Shown: piece after piece, positions 35,582 to 44,154 of the stretch
How positions within the stretch are numbered: position 1 is the stretch's first letter
How the letters are laid out: each line of letters starts with the position of its first letter
Source of the DNA: JABCPE02 sp963519075
GTDB taxonomy: Bacteria > Bacteroidota > Bacteroidia > Flavobacteriales > Weeksellaceae
Length of the DNA stretch: 64,000 nucleotides
Direction of reading: 5' to 3'
Assembly (NCBI GenBank): GCA_963519075.1
Contig: CAUQMH010000001.1
Coordinates: 32,293-96,292 of the forward strand
The notes under the pieces: model-generated
What the model saw: the letters and a program-made list of their open reading frames with translations, nothing else
Databases searched by the model: none
What the model was told of the DNA's origin: nothing
Position numbers and translations under genes: made by a program

Positions 35582-35822
35582 ATCAAAATAATTTATATCT
35601 GTAAAAATTAGACGACAATCTTTACTATGTTTAAAGGCTATTTATTGCCAATAAATTTTCGTACAAAAATACCTTTTTGGTTTCAAAAAACAACATATAA
35701 ATTTGTGATTTTAATCATAATTATGAGAGCTTCTATGGAGGAAAATTTTATATATAGAACATTAATAATAATTAACAAATCAAAAACCTGAAATCACTTT
35801 TGGATAAAAACAAATAACAACA

Positions 35823-35848
35823 AAAATCCTTCAAAATTGAAGGATTTT
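35823..35848 (-). terminator. Rho-independent terminator, probably for clpB
   Basis: Perfect 12-base arms AAAATCCTTCAA (35823-35834) and TTGAAGGATTTT (35837-35848) with a two-base core, and T-runs on both sides. It lies 127 bases past the clpB stop, unusually far for this genome, where terminators otherwise follow stops within a few tens of bases. Confidence 0.75.
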
Positions 35849-35880
35849 ATTTTTGGATTTACATTTAAATTTTAAAATAA

Positions 35881-35954
35881 CCATTTAGACCCGCCATAAG
35901 GTTTCTATGAAAAAGAGCAATAACAAGATTAAATTATTCGGCAGGTCTAAATGG
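35881..35954. repeat. Imperfect inverted repeat containing a ClpB-end-like sequence
   Basis: Arms CCATTTAGACCCGCC (35881-35895) and GGCAGGTCTAAATGG (35940-35954) pair with one mismatch; the inner 11 bases are exact. On the minus strand the right arm and next bases read as codons for P-F-R-P-A-E-stop, the same FRPAE-stop that ends ClpB at 35975 but with synonymous third bases (GCC GAA against GCA GAG). Confidence 0.7.
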
Positions 35955-35974
35955 TCTTTATAACATTATAACTA

Positions 35975-38563
35975 TTACTCTGCAGGTCTGAAAACCAGCT
36001 TATTATCAAAACAATCTACTGTCACTTTCTCACCTTCTTTTATATTTCCAGCCAAAATCTCTTTTGAGAGTTTATTCAGAACTTCCTGCTGCACTACTCG
36101 TTTCAGCGGTCTAGCTCCAAATGCTGGGTCGTAGCCTTTTTTCAGAATGAAGTCTATCGCTTCCTGCGTTGCAGTCAAGATGATATTTCTGCTTTCCAGC
36201 ATTTTGTTGATTCCTCTTAGTTGGAACTGAACGATTTTTCCGATTTCATTGTAATTCAATGGTTGGAACAGCACCGTTTCATCTATTCTGTTGAGGAACT
36301 CTGGTCGTAGAGTTTGTTTCAACAGGTCAAATACTTCTTCTTTGGTTTTTTCTACGATTTCAGTTAAATTACTTTCATTAATTTTCTCAAAATTCTCCTG
36401 AATAATATGAGAACCAAGGTTGGAAGTCATGATGATAATTGTATTTTTAAAATTCACCACGCGCCCTTTATTGTCTGTCAATCGCCCATCATCCAGCACT
36501 TGAAGCAAAGTATTAAACACATCTGGGTGTGCCTTTTCCACCTCATCCAGAAGCACCACAGAATACGGTCTTCTTCTCACCGCTTCGGTCAGCTGTCCAC
36601 CCTCATCATAGCCTACATACCCCGGAGGCGCCCCTACCAATCTAGAAACGGAGTGTTTCTCCTGATATTCAGACATATCGATACGGGTCATATTATTTTC
36701 ATCATCAAATAAGAACTCCGCCAAGGCTTTGGCTAATTCAGTTTTACCAACTCCCGTAGTTCCAAGGAAAAGGAAAGATCCGATAGGTTTTTTCTCATCA
36801 TTCAGTCCCGCTCTATTTCTTCGGATAGCATCAGCTACGGATTGTATCGCTTCCTCTTGCCCTACTACTCTTTTGTGGAGTTCATCTTCCAAATGAAGCA
36901 GTTTTTCTCTTTCGGACTGAAGTAACTTAGTCACTGGAATTCCTGTCCATTTCGCCACCACTTCAGAGATGTTTTCTGCGGTAACTTCCTCTTTTACAAG
37001 CTCATTCTGCTGATTCTGCATCGCCAGCTCCAGTTTTTGTAGCTCGTCCTCTTTTTCGCGGAGTTTTCCATATTGTATCTCCGAAACTTTTGCATAATCG
37101 CCCATACGCTGAGCTCTTTCAGCTTCTAATTTCAAGCTTTCAATATCTTTTTTAATCTGAGTCAAATCCTCGGATTTCTGCTTTTCACTAAGCCATTTTG
37201 CGTTGATTTGGTTTCGCTCCTCAGTGATTTTCGCAATATCTTCTTTCAGATGGTCTATCTTGGTCTGGTTGCCCTCTCTGGAAATTGCCGCCAGCTCTAT
37301 CTCCATCTGCATAAGTTTTCTGTCTAAAACATCCAATTCCTCTGGTTTGGAATTGATTTCCATTCTTAATTTTGCAGAAGCTTCATCTATTAGGTCAATG
37401 GCTTTATCTGGTAAAAATCTATCCGAAATATATCGCTGAGACATTTCTACCGCGGCGATGATGGCTTCGTCTTTGATTCTAATCTTGTGGTGAAATTCAT
37501 ATTTGTCTTTGATTCCACGAAGAATAGAAATCGCTGATTCTGTATCTGGCTCTTCCACCATTACTTTTTGGAAACGGCGTTCCAGAGCTTTGTCTTTCTC
37601 AAAGTATTTTTGATACTCGTTAAGCGTTGTAGCACCGATGGAACGAAGCTCTCCTCTCGCCAAAGCAGGTTTCAGGATATTCGCAGCATCCATCGCTCCC
37701 TCGCCGCCGCCTGCGCCTACAAGGGTGTGGATTTCATCGATGAAAAGAATAATCTGTCCATCAGATTTCACCACTTCATTTACTACGGATTTTAGTCTTT
37801 CTTCGAACTCTCCTTTGTATTTCGCACCTGCAATCAATGCTCCCATATCAAGTGAATATAGCGTTTTGTCCATCAAGTTTTCTGGAACATCTCCACTGAT
37901 GATTCTATGAGCTATTCCCTCTGCGATGGCGGTCTTACCCACTCCTGGCTCACCGATGAGAATAGGGTTGTTCTTGGTTCTTCGCGAAAGAATCTGCAGC
38001 ACTCTTCGGATTTCTTCATCTCGCCCGATTACTGGGTCTAATTTCCCTTCTGCTGCCAGTTCATTGAAGTTTTTAGCATATTTATTAAGCGATTGGTAAG
38101 TCTCTTCGGAACTCGCCGAAGTCGCCTTTGAACCTTTTCTAAGTTCTTTGATTCCTCCTTCCAAAAGGGATTTGGTCACGCCCATATCTTTCAACATCTG
38201 CGAAACGGAAGAACTCACCTCTAATAATGCCAGCCAAATATGCTCCAAAGTCACATACTCATCGCCCATTCTTTTAGCGATATTAGGCGCTTCCAAAAGG
38301 ACTTTGCTGGCACCTTGAGAAAGGTAAATATTTCCGCCTTCCACTTTTGGGAGGCTTTCCAAAGATTCTCTGTTTCTTTGTCTTATCAGGTTAAGGTCGG
38401 TTTCTGCTTTTTTCATTAGAAAAGCCGAGATATTCTCATCCACTTGGAAAATCCCTTCCAATAGATGCTGAGGTTCTATACTCTGGTTGCCAAAATCCAA
38501 AGCAATCTGTTGTGCTTTTTGGATGGCTTCTTGTGATTTTACGGTATATTGATTTAGATTCAT
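35975..38563 (-). CDS. clpB: ATP-dependent chaperone ClpB
   Basis: Hexameric AAA+ disaggregase that works with DnaK to rescue aggregated proteins. An N-terminal double Clp repeat domain (residues about 1-145) is followed by AAA1 with Walker A GEPGVGKT (204-211), the coiled-coil M domain (about 400-520) and AAA2 with Walker A GTTGVGKT near 602-609. The middle domain distinguishes it from ClpA/ClpC. Length 862, normal. It ends FRPAE. No IGL/F-type ClpP-binding loop was looked for in detail. Secure. Confidence 0.98.
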   Translation of the reverse strand: MNLNQYTVKSQEAIQKAQQIALDFGNQSIEPQHLLEGIFQVDENISAFLMKKAETDLNLIRQRNRESLESLPKVEGGNIYLSQGASKVLLEAPNIAKRMGDEYVTLEHIWLALLEVSSSVSQMLKDMGVTKSLLEGGIKELRKGSKATSASSEETYQSLNKYAKNFNELAAEGKLDPVIGRDEEIRRVLQILSRRTKNNPILIGEPGVGKTAIAEGIAHRIISGDVPENLMDKTLYSLDMGALIAGAKYKGEFEERLKSVVNEVVKSDGQIILFIDEIHTLVGAGGGEGAMDAANILKPALARGELRSIGATTLNEYQKYFEKDKALERRFQKVMVEEPDTESAISILRGIKDKYEFHHKIRIKDEAIIAAVEMSQRYISDRFLPDKAIDLIDEASAKLRMEINSKPEELDVLDRKLMQMEIELAAISREGNQTKIDHLKEDIAKITEERNQINAKWLSEKQKSEDLTQIKKDIESLKLEAERAQRMGDYAKVSEIQYGKLREKEDELQKLELAMQNQQNELVKEEVTAENISEVVAKWTGIPVTKLLQSEREKLLHLEDELHKRVVGQEEAIQSVADAIRRNRAGLNDEKKPIGSFLFLGTTGVGKTELAKALAEFLFDDENNMTRIDMSEYQEKHSVSRLVGAPPGYVGYDEGGQLTEAVRRRPYSVVLLDEVEKAHPDVFNTLLQVLDDGRLTDNKGRVVNFKNTIIIMTSNLGSHIIQENFEKINESNLTEIVEKTKEEVFDLLKQTLRPEFLNRIDETVLFQPLNYNEIGKIVQFQLRGINKMLESRNIILTATQEAIDFILKKGYDPAFGARPLKRVVQQEVLNKLSKEILAGNIKEGEKVTVDCFDNKLVFRPAE

Positions 38564-38729
38564 AATTCTTTATTTTAAAAGTTATCTGAAATCTAAATTG
38601 CAAAAACCATTCTATTACACAAAATTAGACAAAATTTCCGAAAATGATTTAAAAACGATATTTTTAACCTGACAAAATTTCCTAACTTCGCTTTTACGAG
38701 CAAAAATCAGGAATTTTATTCATTCTTTT

Positions 38730-40520
38730 TTAGCTGTTAAAATGCTCCCAAACTGCCTTTGCCTTGGATTTTCCTAAAATCTCTTCCAGTGTTTCCAAAG
38801 AGGCTCCTTTTATTCTTTTTACAGATTTTAATTTAGATAAAAGCTGCTGGATAGTTTTTTCGCCTACGCCAGGGATTTCCTCTAATTCTGATTTTATTGT
38901 AGAATTTTTCCTTCTCGTGCGGTGATGCTTTACACCGAAACGATGCGACTCATCCCGAACCCGCTGGAGAACCTTCAAGGTTTCCGATTTTTTATCTAAA
39001 TACAATGGAACTGGATCTTCGGGAAAGAAAATTTCTTCCAATCTTTTCGCTATTCCGATGATGGAGATTTTCCCATACAACCCAAGAAGTTTCAGGCTTT
39101 TCACTGCGGAACCGAGCTGACCTTTTCCGCCGTCTATCAAAATCAGTTGCGGCAGTGGTTCGCCCTCATCCAAAAGCCTGCTGTATCGGCGATAGATGAC
39201 TTCTTCCATCGTAGCAAAATCATTCGGCCCTTCCACGGTTTTTACATGAAAAATCCGATAATCCGCCTTGCTGGGCTTCCCATCTTTGAAAACCACACAC
39301 GCCGAAACGGGATTTGTCCCTTGAATATTAGAATTATCAAAACCTTCTATATGCCGCGGCTCTTCGGGAAGTCTGAGGAGCTTTTTCATCTCCGCCATGA
39401 TGCGATTGGTATGTCTTTCTGGATCTACTATCTGCACCTGCTTGAGTTTTTCCACGCGGTATTCCATTGCGTTTTTCTCGGAAAGCTCTACGATACGCTT
39501 TTTGTCACCCAGTTTAGGGACAATCAGCTTCACATGTGGAATTTCTATATTAAGATGAAACGGAAGAAAAATTTCCGTAGAAGTAGAATTAAATTTATTC
39601 CTAATCTCTATCAGGGCTTCTTCCAATATTTCTTCATCAGTTTCGTCCAGCATTTTTTTGATTTCTGTGGTGTAGGACTGAATAATAGAACCGTTTTTAA
39701 TTTTGAAATAATTGACATAAGCCGCCGCTTCATCACTGATAATACCGAAGACATCCACATCGTTTATATTGGAACTCACGATAGTGGTGTGAGTCTGGTA
39801 ATTTTCTAAAATCTGTAATTTTTCCTTGCTCTGCTGGGCGTTTTCAAATTCCAGTTTTGCGGCGTAGTTGTACATTTCAGCTTCTAAATATTCCCGCGCT
39901 GCCTTGAATTCGCCTTTGATAATCCCACGAATGGCGTTTAGCTTTTGGGCATATTCTTCCTCAGATTCTAGTCCTTCACAAGGGCCAGCACAGTTTTTAA
40001 TGTGATATTCCAGACAGACTTTATATTTCCCTTCTTTTATCTTTTTGGGAGAAAGATTCAGGCTGCAAGTCCTGAGTTTATAGATGTTTTTGATAACTTC
40101 TATCAGCGTTTTTGCCTGTTTTACTTTCGCATAAGGCCCGTAGTATTCCGAACCGTCTTTGATGACATTTCTCGTTAAAAAAATCCGAGGAAAAGACTCT
40201 TTTTTGATGCAAATCCATGGATAGGACTTGTCATCTTTCAGCAGAATATTGTAGAATGGCTGATATTCTTTTATGAGGTTGTTTTCCAGAAGAAGTGCAT
40301 CGTACTCGCTATTAACTACGGTGGTTTCCAGCCTTACGATTTTAGAAACCATCATTCGGGTTTTATATCCGATTTGACTTTTATTAAAATAAGATAGAAC
40401 CCTGTTTTTCAGGTTTTTAGCCTTTCCGACATACAAAATCTCGCCCTTTTTATCGTAATAACGATAAACACCAGGTTCCGAAGGCAATGTTTTTAGCTGA
40501 AGTTCTAATTCTGAATGCAC
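38730..40520 (-). CDS. uvrC: UvrABC system protein C
   Basis: Makes the dual incisions in nucleotide excision repair. The N-terminal GIY-YIG domain (EPGVYRYYDKKGEILYVGKAKN, core GVYRYYDKKGEILYVGKA) is followed by a UVR domain (KLEFENAQQSKEKLQIL, about residues 210-226), the RNase H-like endonuclease domain (DNSNIQGTNPVSACVVF) and a C-terminal HhH pair (LEEIPGVGEKTIQQLL). Length 596. The start is GTG at 40520, which gives the usual short lead-in to the GIY-YIG domain; a -7 element ends only four bases upstream, so the mRNA may be nearly leaderless. Secure. Confidence 0.97.
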   Translation of the reverse strand: MHSELELQLKTLPSEPGVYRYYDKKGEILYVGKAKNLKNRVLSYFNKSQIGYKTRMMVSKIVRLETTVVNSEYDALLLENNLIKEYQPFYNILLKDDKSYPWICIKKESFPRIFLTRNVIKDGSEYYGPYAKVKQAKTLIEVIKNIYKLRTCSLNLSPKKIKEGKYKVCLEYHIKNCAGPCEGLESEEEYAQKLNAIRGIIKGEFKAAREYLEAEMYNYAAKLEFENAQQSKEKLQILENYQTHTTIVSSNINDVDVFGIISDEAAAYVNYFKIKNGSIIQSYTTEIKKMLDETDEEILEEALIEIRNKFNSTSTEIFLPFHLNIEIPHVKLIVPKLGDKKRIVELSEKNAMEYRVEKLKQVQIVDPERHTNRIMAEMKKLLRLPEEPRHIEGFDNSNIQGTNPVSACVVFKDGKPSKADYRIFHVKTVEGPNDFATMEEVIYRRYSRLLDEGEPLPQLILIDGGKGQLGSAVKSLKLLGLYGKISIIGIAKRLEEIFFPEDPVPLYLDKKSETLKVLQRVRDESHRFGVKHHRTRRKNSTIKSELEEIPGVGEKTIQQLLSKLKSVKRIKGASLETLEEILGKSKAKAVWEHFNS

Positions 40521-40524
40521 ATAG

Positions 40525-40532
40525 CAAAAGTA
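40525..40532 (-). promoter_or_regulatory. -7 promoter element directly before uvrC
   Basis: On the minus strand this reads TACTTTTG, matching TAnnTTTG, with only four bases to the GTG start at 40520. No clear -33 TTTG was found at normal spacing. Confidence 0.4.
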
Positions 40533-40545
40533 AAGAAAAATTTAG

Positions 40546-41505
40546 TTATTTCGTGCTTGTCAGGAACTGATTTATAAGTTTAGACATTTTCTCGGCTCCT
40601 GTTTCCGAAAGGTGGTCAGCATCACTAAAATCTTTTTCAGTGAAAAGATTTCCTTCGTTTTTTAGCAGATTGATGTACTGGCAGTTGCTGTTTTTTCGGC
40701 AGATATCTTCTATAATTTTATGAGTATTGTCCCATTGGTCTGTGTTTATTCTGCTATAATAAGTTTTATAAGTTGGTGTTGTAACAAATACCACTTTCAC
40801 CTTTTTCTGTTTTGACCAATTTACAATTTTACCCAAAACATTAGTCAGCTCATCATGTATTTCTACCCTGCTCCTTTCGGTTATGTCGTAAGTGTGTCTT
40901 TCCGCAGCAGCCACTCCTGTTTCTTCTAAATCCTCTGTGGTTTTTGCTGGTTTTAGGGAAATCCATCCGTCATACATTTTAGTTGTAAATGTACTGTCTA
41001 TGAACGCCTTATCGTTTTTAATTTTTTTAGTGTAATACGATTTTATTCGCCCATAATTTATATCCAGCTTATTGGTCAGAACCTCAAAATTATTTGTAGC
41101 TTTGGATGTTGATATATCGTAGTATATGTTATAATTCTTTGCTCTCCAAGGTTCTGGCCCAGTTTCCAATGTCGAATACAATGAGAAACACGAAATATCT
41201 ACAATGATGGTTTTCAGATTTTTAAATCTATCTTGATATTTTTCTAAAATTTTATAATCCAAATCCAATGACTGGGAAACATACGCCATATTATAAGTCT
41301 TTTGGCTGAAATATTTAGGATTTATGCCATACAAACTATGCGAGCTTCCTAAAACCAAAACCTCTATTTCATCCGAGTGACTGTCCATATAATTTCTTTT
41401 CTGCTTGTAGTCATTAGGAATAGCTCTCAAAGAAATTTCCATTATCACCGCTAAAACAAATATTGGTAATAGAAAAAAAATTGTTTTTGATATGAATTTT
41501 TTCAT
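40546..41505 (-). CDS. Membrane-anchored SGNH-like protein
   Basis: A 319-residue protein with one N-terminal membrane segment (about residues 8-25) and an extracytoplasmic domain. It has the layout of SGNH/GDSL hydrolases of the DltD/AlgX type: an N-terminal nucleophile motif LVLGSSHSLYG (GSSHS at 53-57) and a C-terminal DADH (295-298) that would supply the catalytic Asp and His. Such proteins O-acetylate or de-acylate cell-surface polymers, often with an MBOAT partner, but none is adjacent here. The enzyme class is inference from two short motifs. Confidence 0.65.
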   Translation of the reverse strand: MKKFISKTIFFLLPIFVLAVIMEISLRAIPNDYKQKRNYMDSHSDEIEVLVLGSSHSLYGINPKYFSQKTYNMAYVSQSLDLDYKILEKYQDRFKNLKTIIVDISCFSLYSTLETGPEPWRAKNYNIYYDISTSKATNNFEVLTNKLDINYGRIKSYYTKKIKNDKAFIDSTFTTKMYDGWISLKPAKTTEDLEETGVAAAERHTYDITERSRVEIHDELTNVLGKIVNWSKQKKVKVVFVTTPTYKTYYSRINTDQWDNTHKIIEDICRKNSNCQYINLLKNEGNLFTEKDFSDADHLSETGAEKMSKLINQFLTSTK

Positions 41506-41558
41506 AGAACTAAAATAGATACAAAAATATGCAAAAACAGAGGATTCTTTTGCATATT

Positions 41559-42257
41559 TTATCTCAGAAAAGCCATTAAATTAATCATTGAATGAAAAAG
41601 CAATCCCCAGACAAAACCTAATTTCAGTCTCTGCACAGAACAGACATACCCTAAAATCATTTGTGGAAGAACATACACAGGATAGAGCAGCGCCAGTTCC
41701 CAATGCAGATTTTCTATATTAACAATATGTAACAACCCAAAAAGAACAACAGACACCATTGTGATTATTTTCTGTCTTTTCCCAATGGTTGTTTCTATTT
41801 CAGGTTTTCGTTTCAGTAGATTAAAAACAAGAAAAGACAGCAATCCTGACACTACCAAAGACACCAGCAAAAGCCAATCTATTTTGATAATATAATAAGT
41901 TTTATTCAATATCAAGAACGAAGAAACAAAAGTAAATATCGCGATATTTCTACGCTTAGGGACTAAAATCAGCCTAAAAATAAGCTCTTCCATCAGAGGC
42001 CCTAAAATCACAACTAGGAAAAAACCATAATATCCTTTTATTTTCTTTTGGCTTTCTACCATTAATTTAAAAACGGAAGGAAAACCCATTTTCTTTATCA
42101 AGAAATCATCCACCAAAAACATTAGCAATAAAGCGCAAATCTGCAATACAAAATACAATAATATGCCCTTTGCAAAATATTTTATTTTCTTGATTAAAGG
42201 ATATTGGTGTCTATAATCTATCTCTGATAGTGAGTAAAACTTAAGCAGATCTTTCAT
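41559..42257 (-). CDS. CPBP family intramembrane glutamic endopeptidase
   Basis: Integral membrane protein of 232 residues with about six to seven hydrophobic segments. The three CAAX-protease/bacteriocin-processing (CPBP) motifs are present: E90-E91-L-I-F-R (MEELIFRL), the F-x3-H motif (LFGLLHIV) and the C-terminal H-x3-N (FHSMINLMAF). Members cleave within or near the membrane or serve in bacteriocin immunity; the substrate is unknown. Downstream of it lies the SGNH-like gene in the same orientation. Confidence 0.88.
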   Translation of the reverse strand: MKDLLKFYSLSEIDYRHQYPLIKKIKYFAKGILLYFVLQICALLLMFLVDDFLIKKMGFPSVFKLMVESQKKIKGYYGFFLVVILGPLMEELIFRLILVPKRRNIAIFTFVSSFLILNKTYYIIKIDWLLLVSLVVSGLLSFLVFNLLKRKPEIETTIGKRQKIITMVSVVLFGLLHIVNIENLHWELALLYPVYVLPQMILGYVCSVQRLKLGFVWGLLFHSMINLMAFLR

Positions 42258-42360
42258 ATTTCATTCAAATTGTGGCGAATTTAATTATTTGTCTATTCAA
42301 ACACAATTTTAATAATAGAATTTCGTATTTTTATGGCTTTAATTTTAATAAAATCTAAAA

Positions 42361-43533
42361 ATGAGCGTAGTTTTTAACTCTATATTAGACAACGATTTTT
42401 ACAAATTTACCATGCAATGCGCTGTGGTAAAGCTCTTTCCAGATGCGAGAGTGAAATATGTATTCATCAACCGAGGGAAGCATTCCTTCCCAGAAGGCTT
42501 TGATGATGCCCTCAGAAAAGCCATCAACGAAATGGCAAAACTCCAGCTAACCAAAGCAGAAAAAGAATTTCTGAAGAAAAATTGTCCATACCTAAATCTG
42601 CCTTATTTAGACTTTTTAGAAGGATACCACTACGACCCTTCCGAGGTGAAAATCAATCAGATAGGAAACGATTTAGAAGTTACTGTAGAAGGTCTTTGGT
42701 ACAGAACCATACTTTGGGAAGTGCCGCTGCTGTCACTCATCAGCGAACTTTATTACAAAATGAACGGCATGGAACGCCAAACTGATGAGGAAATTACCCA
42801 AAAAACCTTAGAAAAAGCCAAAAACCTCATAGAACTAAAAGTCAATTTTGCGGAGTTCGGGACACGAAGAAGACACTCCTACAAGGTTCATGATGTAGTA
42901 ATGAAAGCCCTCACCCAAGATTCCAACAGCTATTTCATCGGTTCTTCCAATGTTCATTTCGCAATGAAATACGGCGTAAAACCTATCGGAACGCACGCCC
43001 ACGAGTGGTTCATGTTCCATGGCGCTCAGTATGGCTTTAAAATGGCAAATGCGCTTTCTTTGGAGCATTGGGTGGATGTTTACCGCGGCGACTTGGGAGT
43101 TGCCCTTTCAGACACTTATACCACAGATGTGTTTTTCAAACAGTTTGATAAGAAATTCGCTAAACTTTTCGATGGAGTAAGACACGACAGCGGCGACCCG
43201 ATAGCCTTTGCCGAAAAAACCATCAAACACTACGAAAAACACGGTATCAATCCTTTGTTTAAATACATTATTTTCTCGGATAATCTTAATTTGGAGAAAA
43301 TCTCTGAAATTACACAGGCTTGCCGAGGAAAAGTAGGACTTTCCTTTGGAATTGGAACAAATCTGACCAATGATGTAGGGCTCACACCGATGAACATCGT
43401 AATGAAACTCACGGGAGTTTTGGGCGCAAATGATGAATGGATACCAACTGTGAAATTTTCCGATGAAAAAGGAAAACAAACGGGCGACCCAAAAATGATA
43501 GAACTCGTCAAAGAATCTCTAAGAATAAAATAA
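42361..43533 (+). CDS. pncB: Nicotinate phosphoribosyltransferase
   Basis: Converts nicotinate and PRPP to nicotinate mononucleotide in NAD salvage, with ATP hydrolysis. It begins NSILDNDFYKFTMQCAV, the family's conserved DxYKxTM motif; FGTRRRHSY and the C-terminal phosphate-binding HDSGDPIAFAEK are also diagnostic, and IGTHAHEWFMFHGA contains the His that is phosphorylated in this family. Length 390, typical of the short E. coli-type enzyme. A terminator follows. Confidence 0.96.
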   Translation: MSVVFNSILDNDFYKFTMQCAVVKLFPDARVKYVFINRGKHSFPEGFDDALRKAINEMAKLQLTKAEKEFLKKNCPYLNLPYLDFLEGYHYDPSEVKINQIGNDLEVTVEGLWYRTILWEVPLLSLISELYYKMNGMERQTDEEITQKTLEKAKNLIELKVNFAEFGTRRRHSYKVHDVVMKALTQDSNSYFIGSSNVHFAMKYGVKPIGTHAHEWFMFHGAQYGFKMANALSLEHWVDVYRGDLGVALSDTYTTDVFFKQFDKKFAKLFDGVRHDSGDPIAFAEKTIKHYEKHGINPLFKYIIFSDNLNLEKISEITQACRGKVGLSFGIGTNLTNDVGLTPMNIVMKLTGVLGANDEWIPTVKFSDEKGKQTGDPKMIELVKESLRIK

Positions 43534-43534
43534 G

Positions 43535-43551
43535 CCACATAAAAAATGTGG
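43535..43551 (+). terminator. Rho-independent terminator after pncB
   Basis: Six-base arms CCACAT (43535-43540) and ATGTGG (43546-43551) with an A-rich loop and a following TTTTATTTTTT tract; the flanking AAAATAAG and TTTTATTT add partial pairing. Confidence 0.65.
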
Positions 43552-43619
43552 TTTTATTTTTTCAAATAAGTGTGTAACAAATCCTAAATTTTAATACTAA
43601 TTAACAAAAAAATCAATCA

Positions 43620-44129
43620 ATGTCTTCATTAGAGCAGGAATTTCTGGAGAGAATAGAAAAGCATAAAGGCGTGCTTTTCAAAATTTCCAAGATGTATATG
43701 GACGAGCCTGAAGACCAGAGCGATTTGTTTCAGGAAATTACCTATCAGCTGTGGAAAGCCTACCCGAGTTTTGAGGAAAAGAGCAAATTTTCTACTTGGA
43801 TGTATCGTGTAGCCCTGAATACTGCGATAGTTTTCTTGAAATCGGAAAAGAAAAGAGGGTTCATCTCTCGGGAAGAGGAAATTCAGAATTTTGACATCAA
43901 AAATGAAGAATCCGCCGAAGAAGAGTATAAAGTAAAAATAATGTATGATGCCATCCACCTGCTGAGCCCGATAGACAAGGCACTAATTTTCTACTATTTA
44001 GAAGACTATTCCGGGAAAGAAATGGCGGAACAGCTGGGAATAACGGAAGGAAACTGCCGTGTAAAACTAAACCGAGCCAAACAAAAACTGAGCGACTTAG
44101 TAAACGAATTGATACACAAAGAATTATAA
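43620..44129 (+). CDS. ECF-type RNA polymerase sigma factor
   Basis: A 169-residue sigma-70 family protein with region 2 (DLFQEITYQLWKAYPSFEEKSKFSTWMYRVALN, of which FSTWMYRVALN is the -10-recognition end) and region 4 (LEDYSGKEMAEQLGITEGNCRVKLNRAKQKL, core MAEQLGITEGNCRVKLNRAK), and no region 3, so it is an ECF sigma factor. It is followed after 25 bases by a membrane protein gene, the usual place for an anti-sigma factor. Target promoters and signal are unknown. Confidence 0.92.
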   Translation: MSSLEQEFLERIEKHKGVLFKISKMYMDEPEDQSDLFQEITYQLWKAYPSFEEKSKFSTWMYRVALNTAIVFLKSEKKRGFISREEEIQNFDIKNEESAEEEYKVKIMYDAIHLLSPIDKALIFYYLEDYSGKEMAEQLGITEGNCRVKLNRAKQKLSDLVNELIHKEL

Positions 44130-44154
44130 AATAATAATTTAATAAAAAATTCTA

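Larger units (their letters stand above)
35582..35974. other. Gene-free 393-base interval downstream of clpB
   Basis: No coding frame of useful length was found. It holds a strong hairpin terminator (35823-35848) and a 15-base imperfect inverted repeat (35880-35954 region) one arm of which looks like a second ClpB C-terminal coding end. The left part (35582-35800) is AT-rich and presumably contains the promoter of the lipoprotein pair; I could not place a clear TAnnTTTG element there. Confidence 0.6.

Noticed and set aside
35881..35954. Reading the CCATTTAGACC inverted repeat as an ordinary terminator
   Set aside because: The loop is about 44 bases and no T-run follows the stem; a normal terminator is present at 35823-35848.
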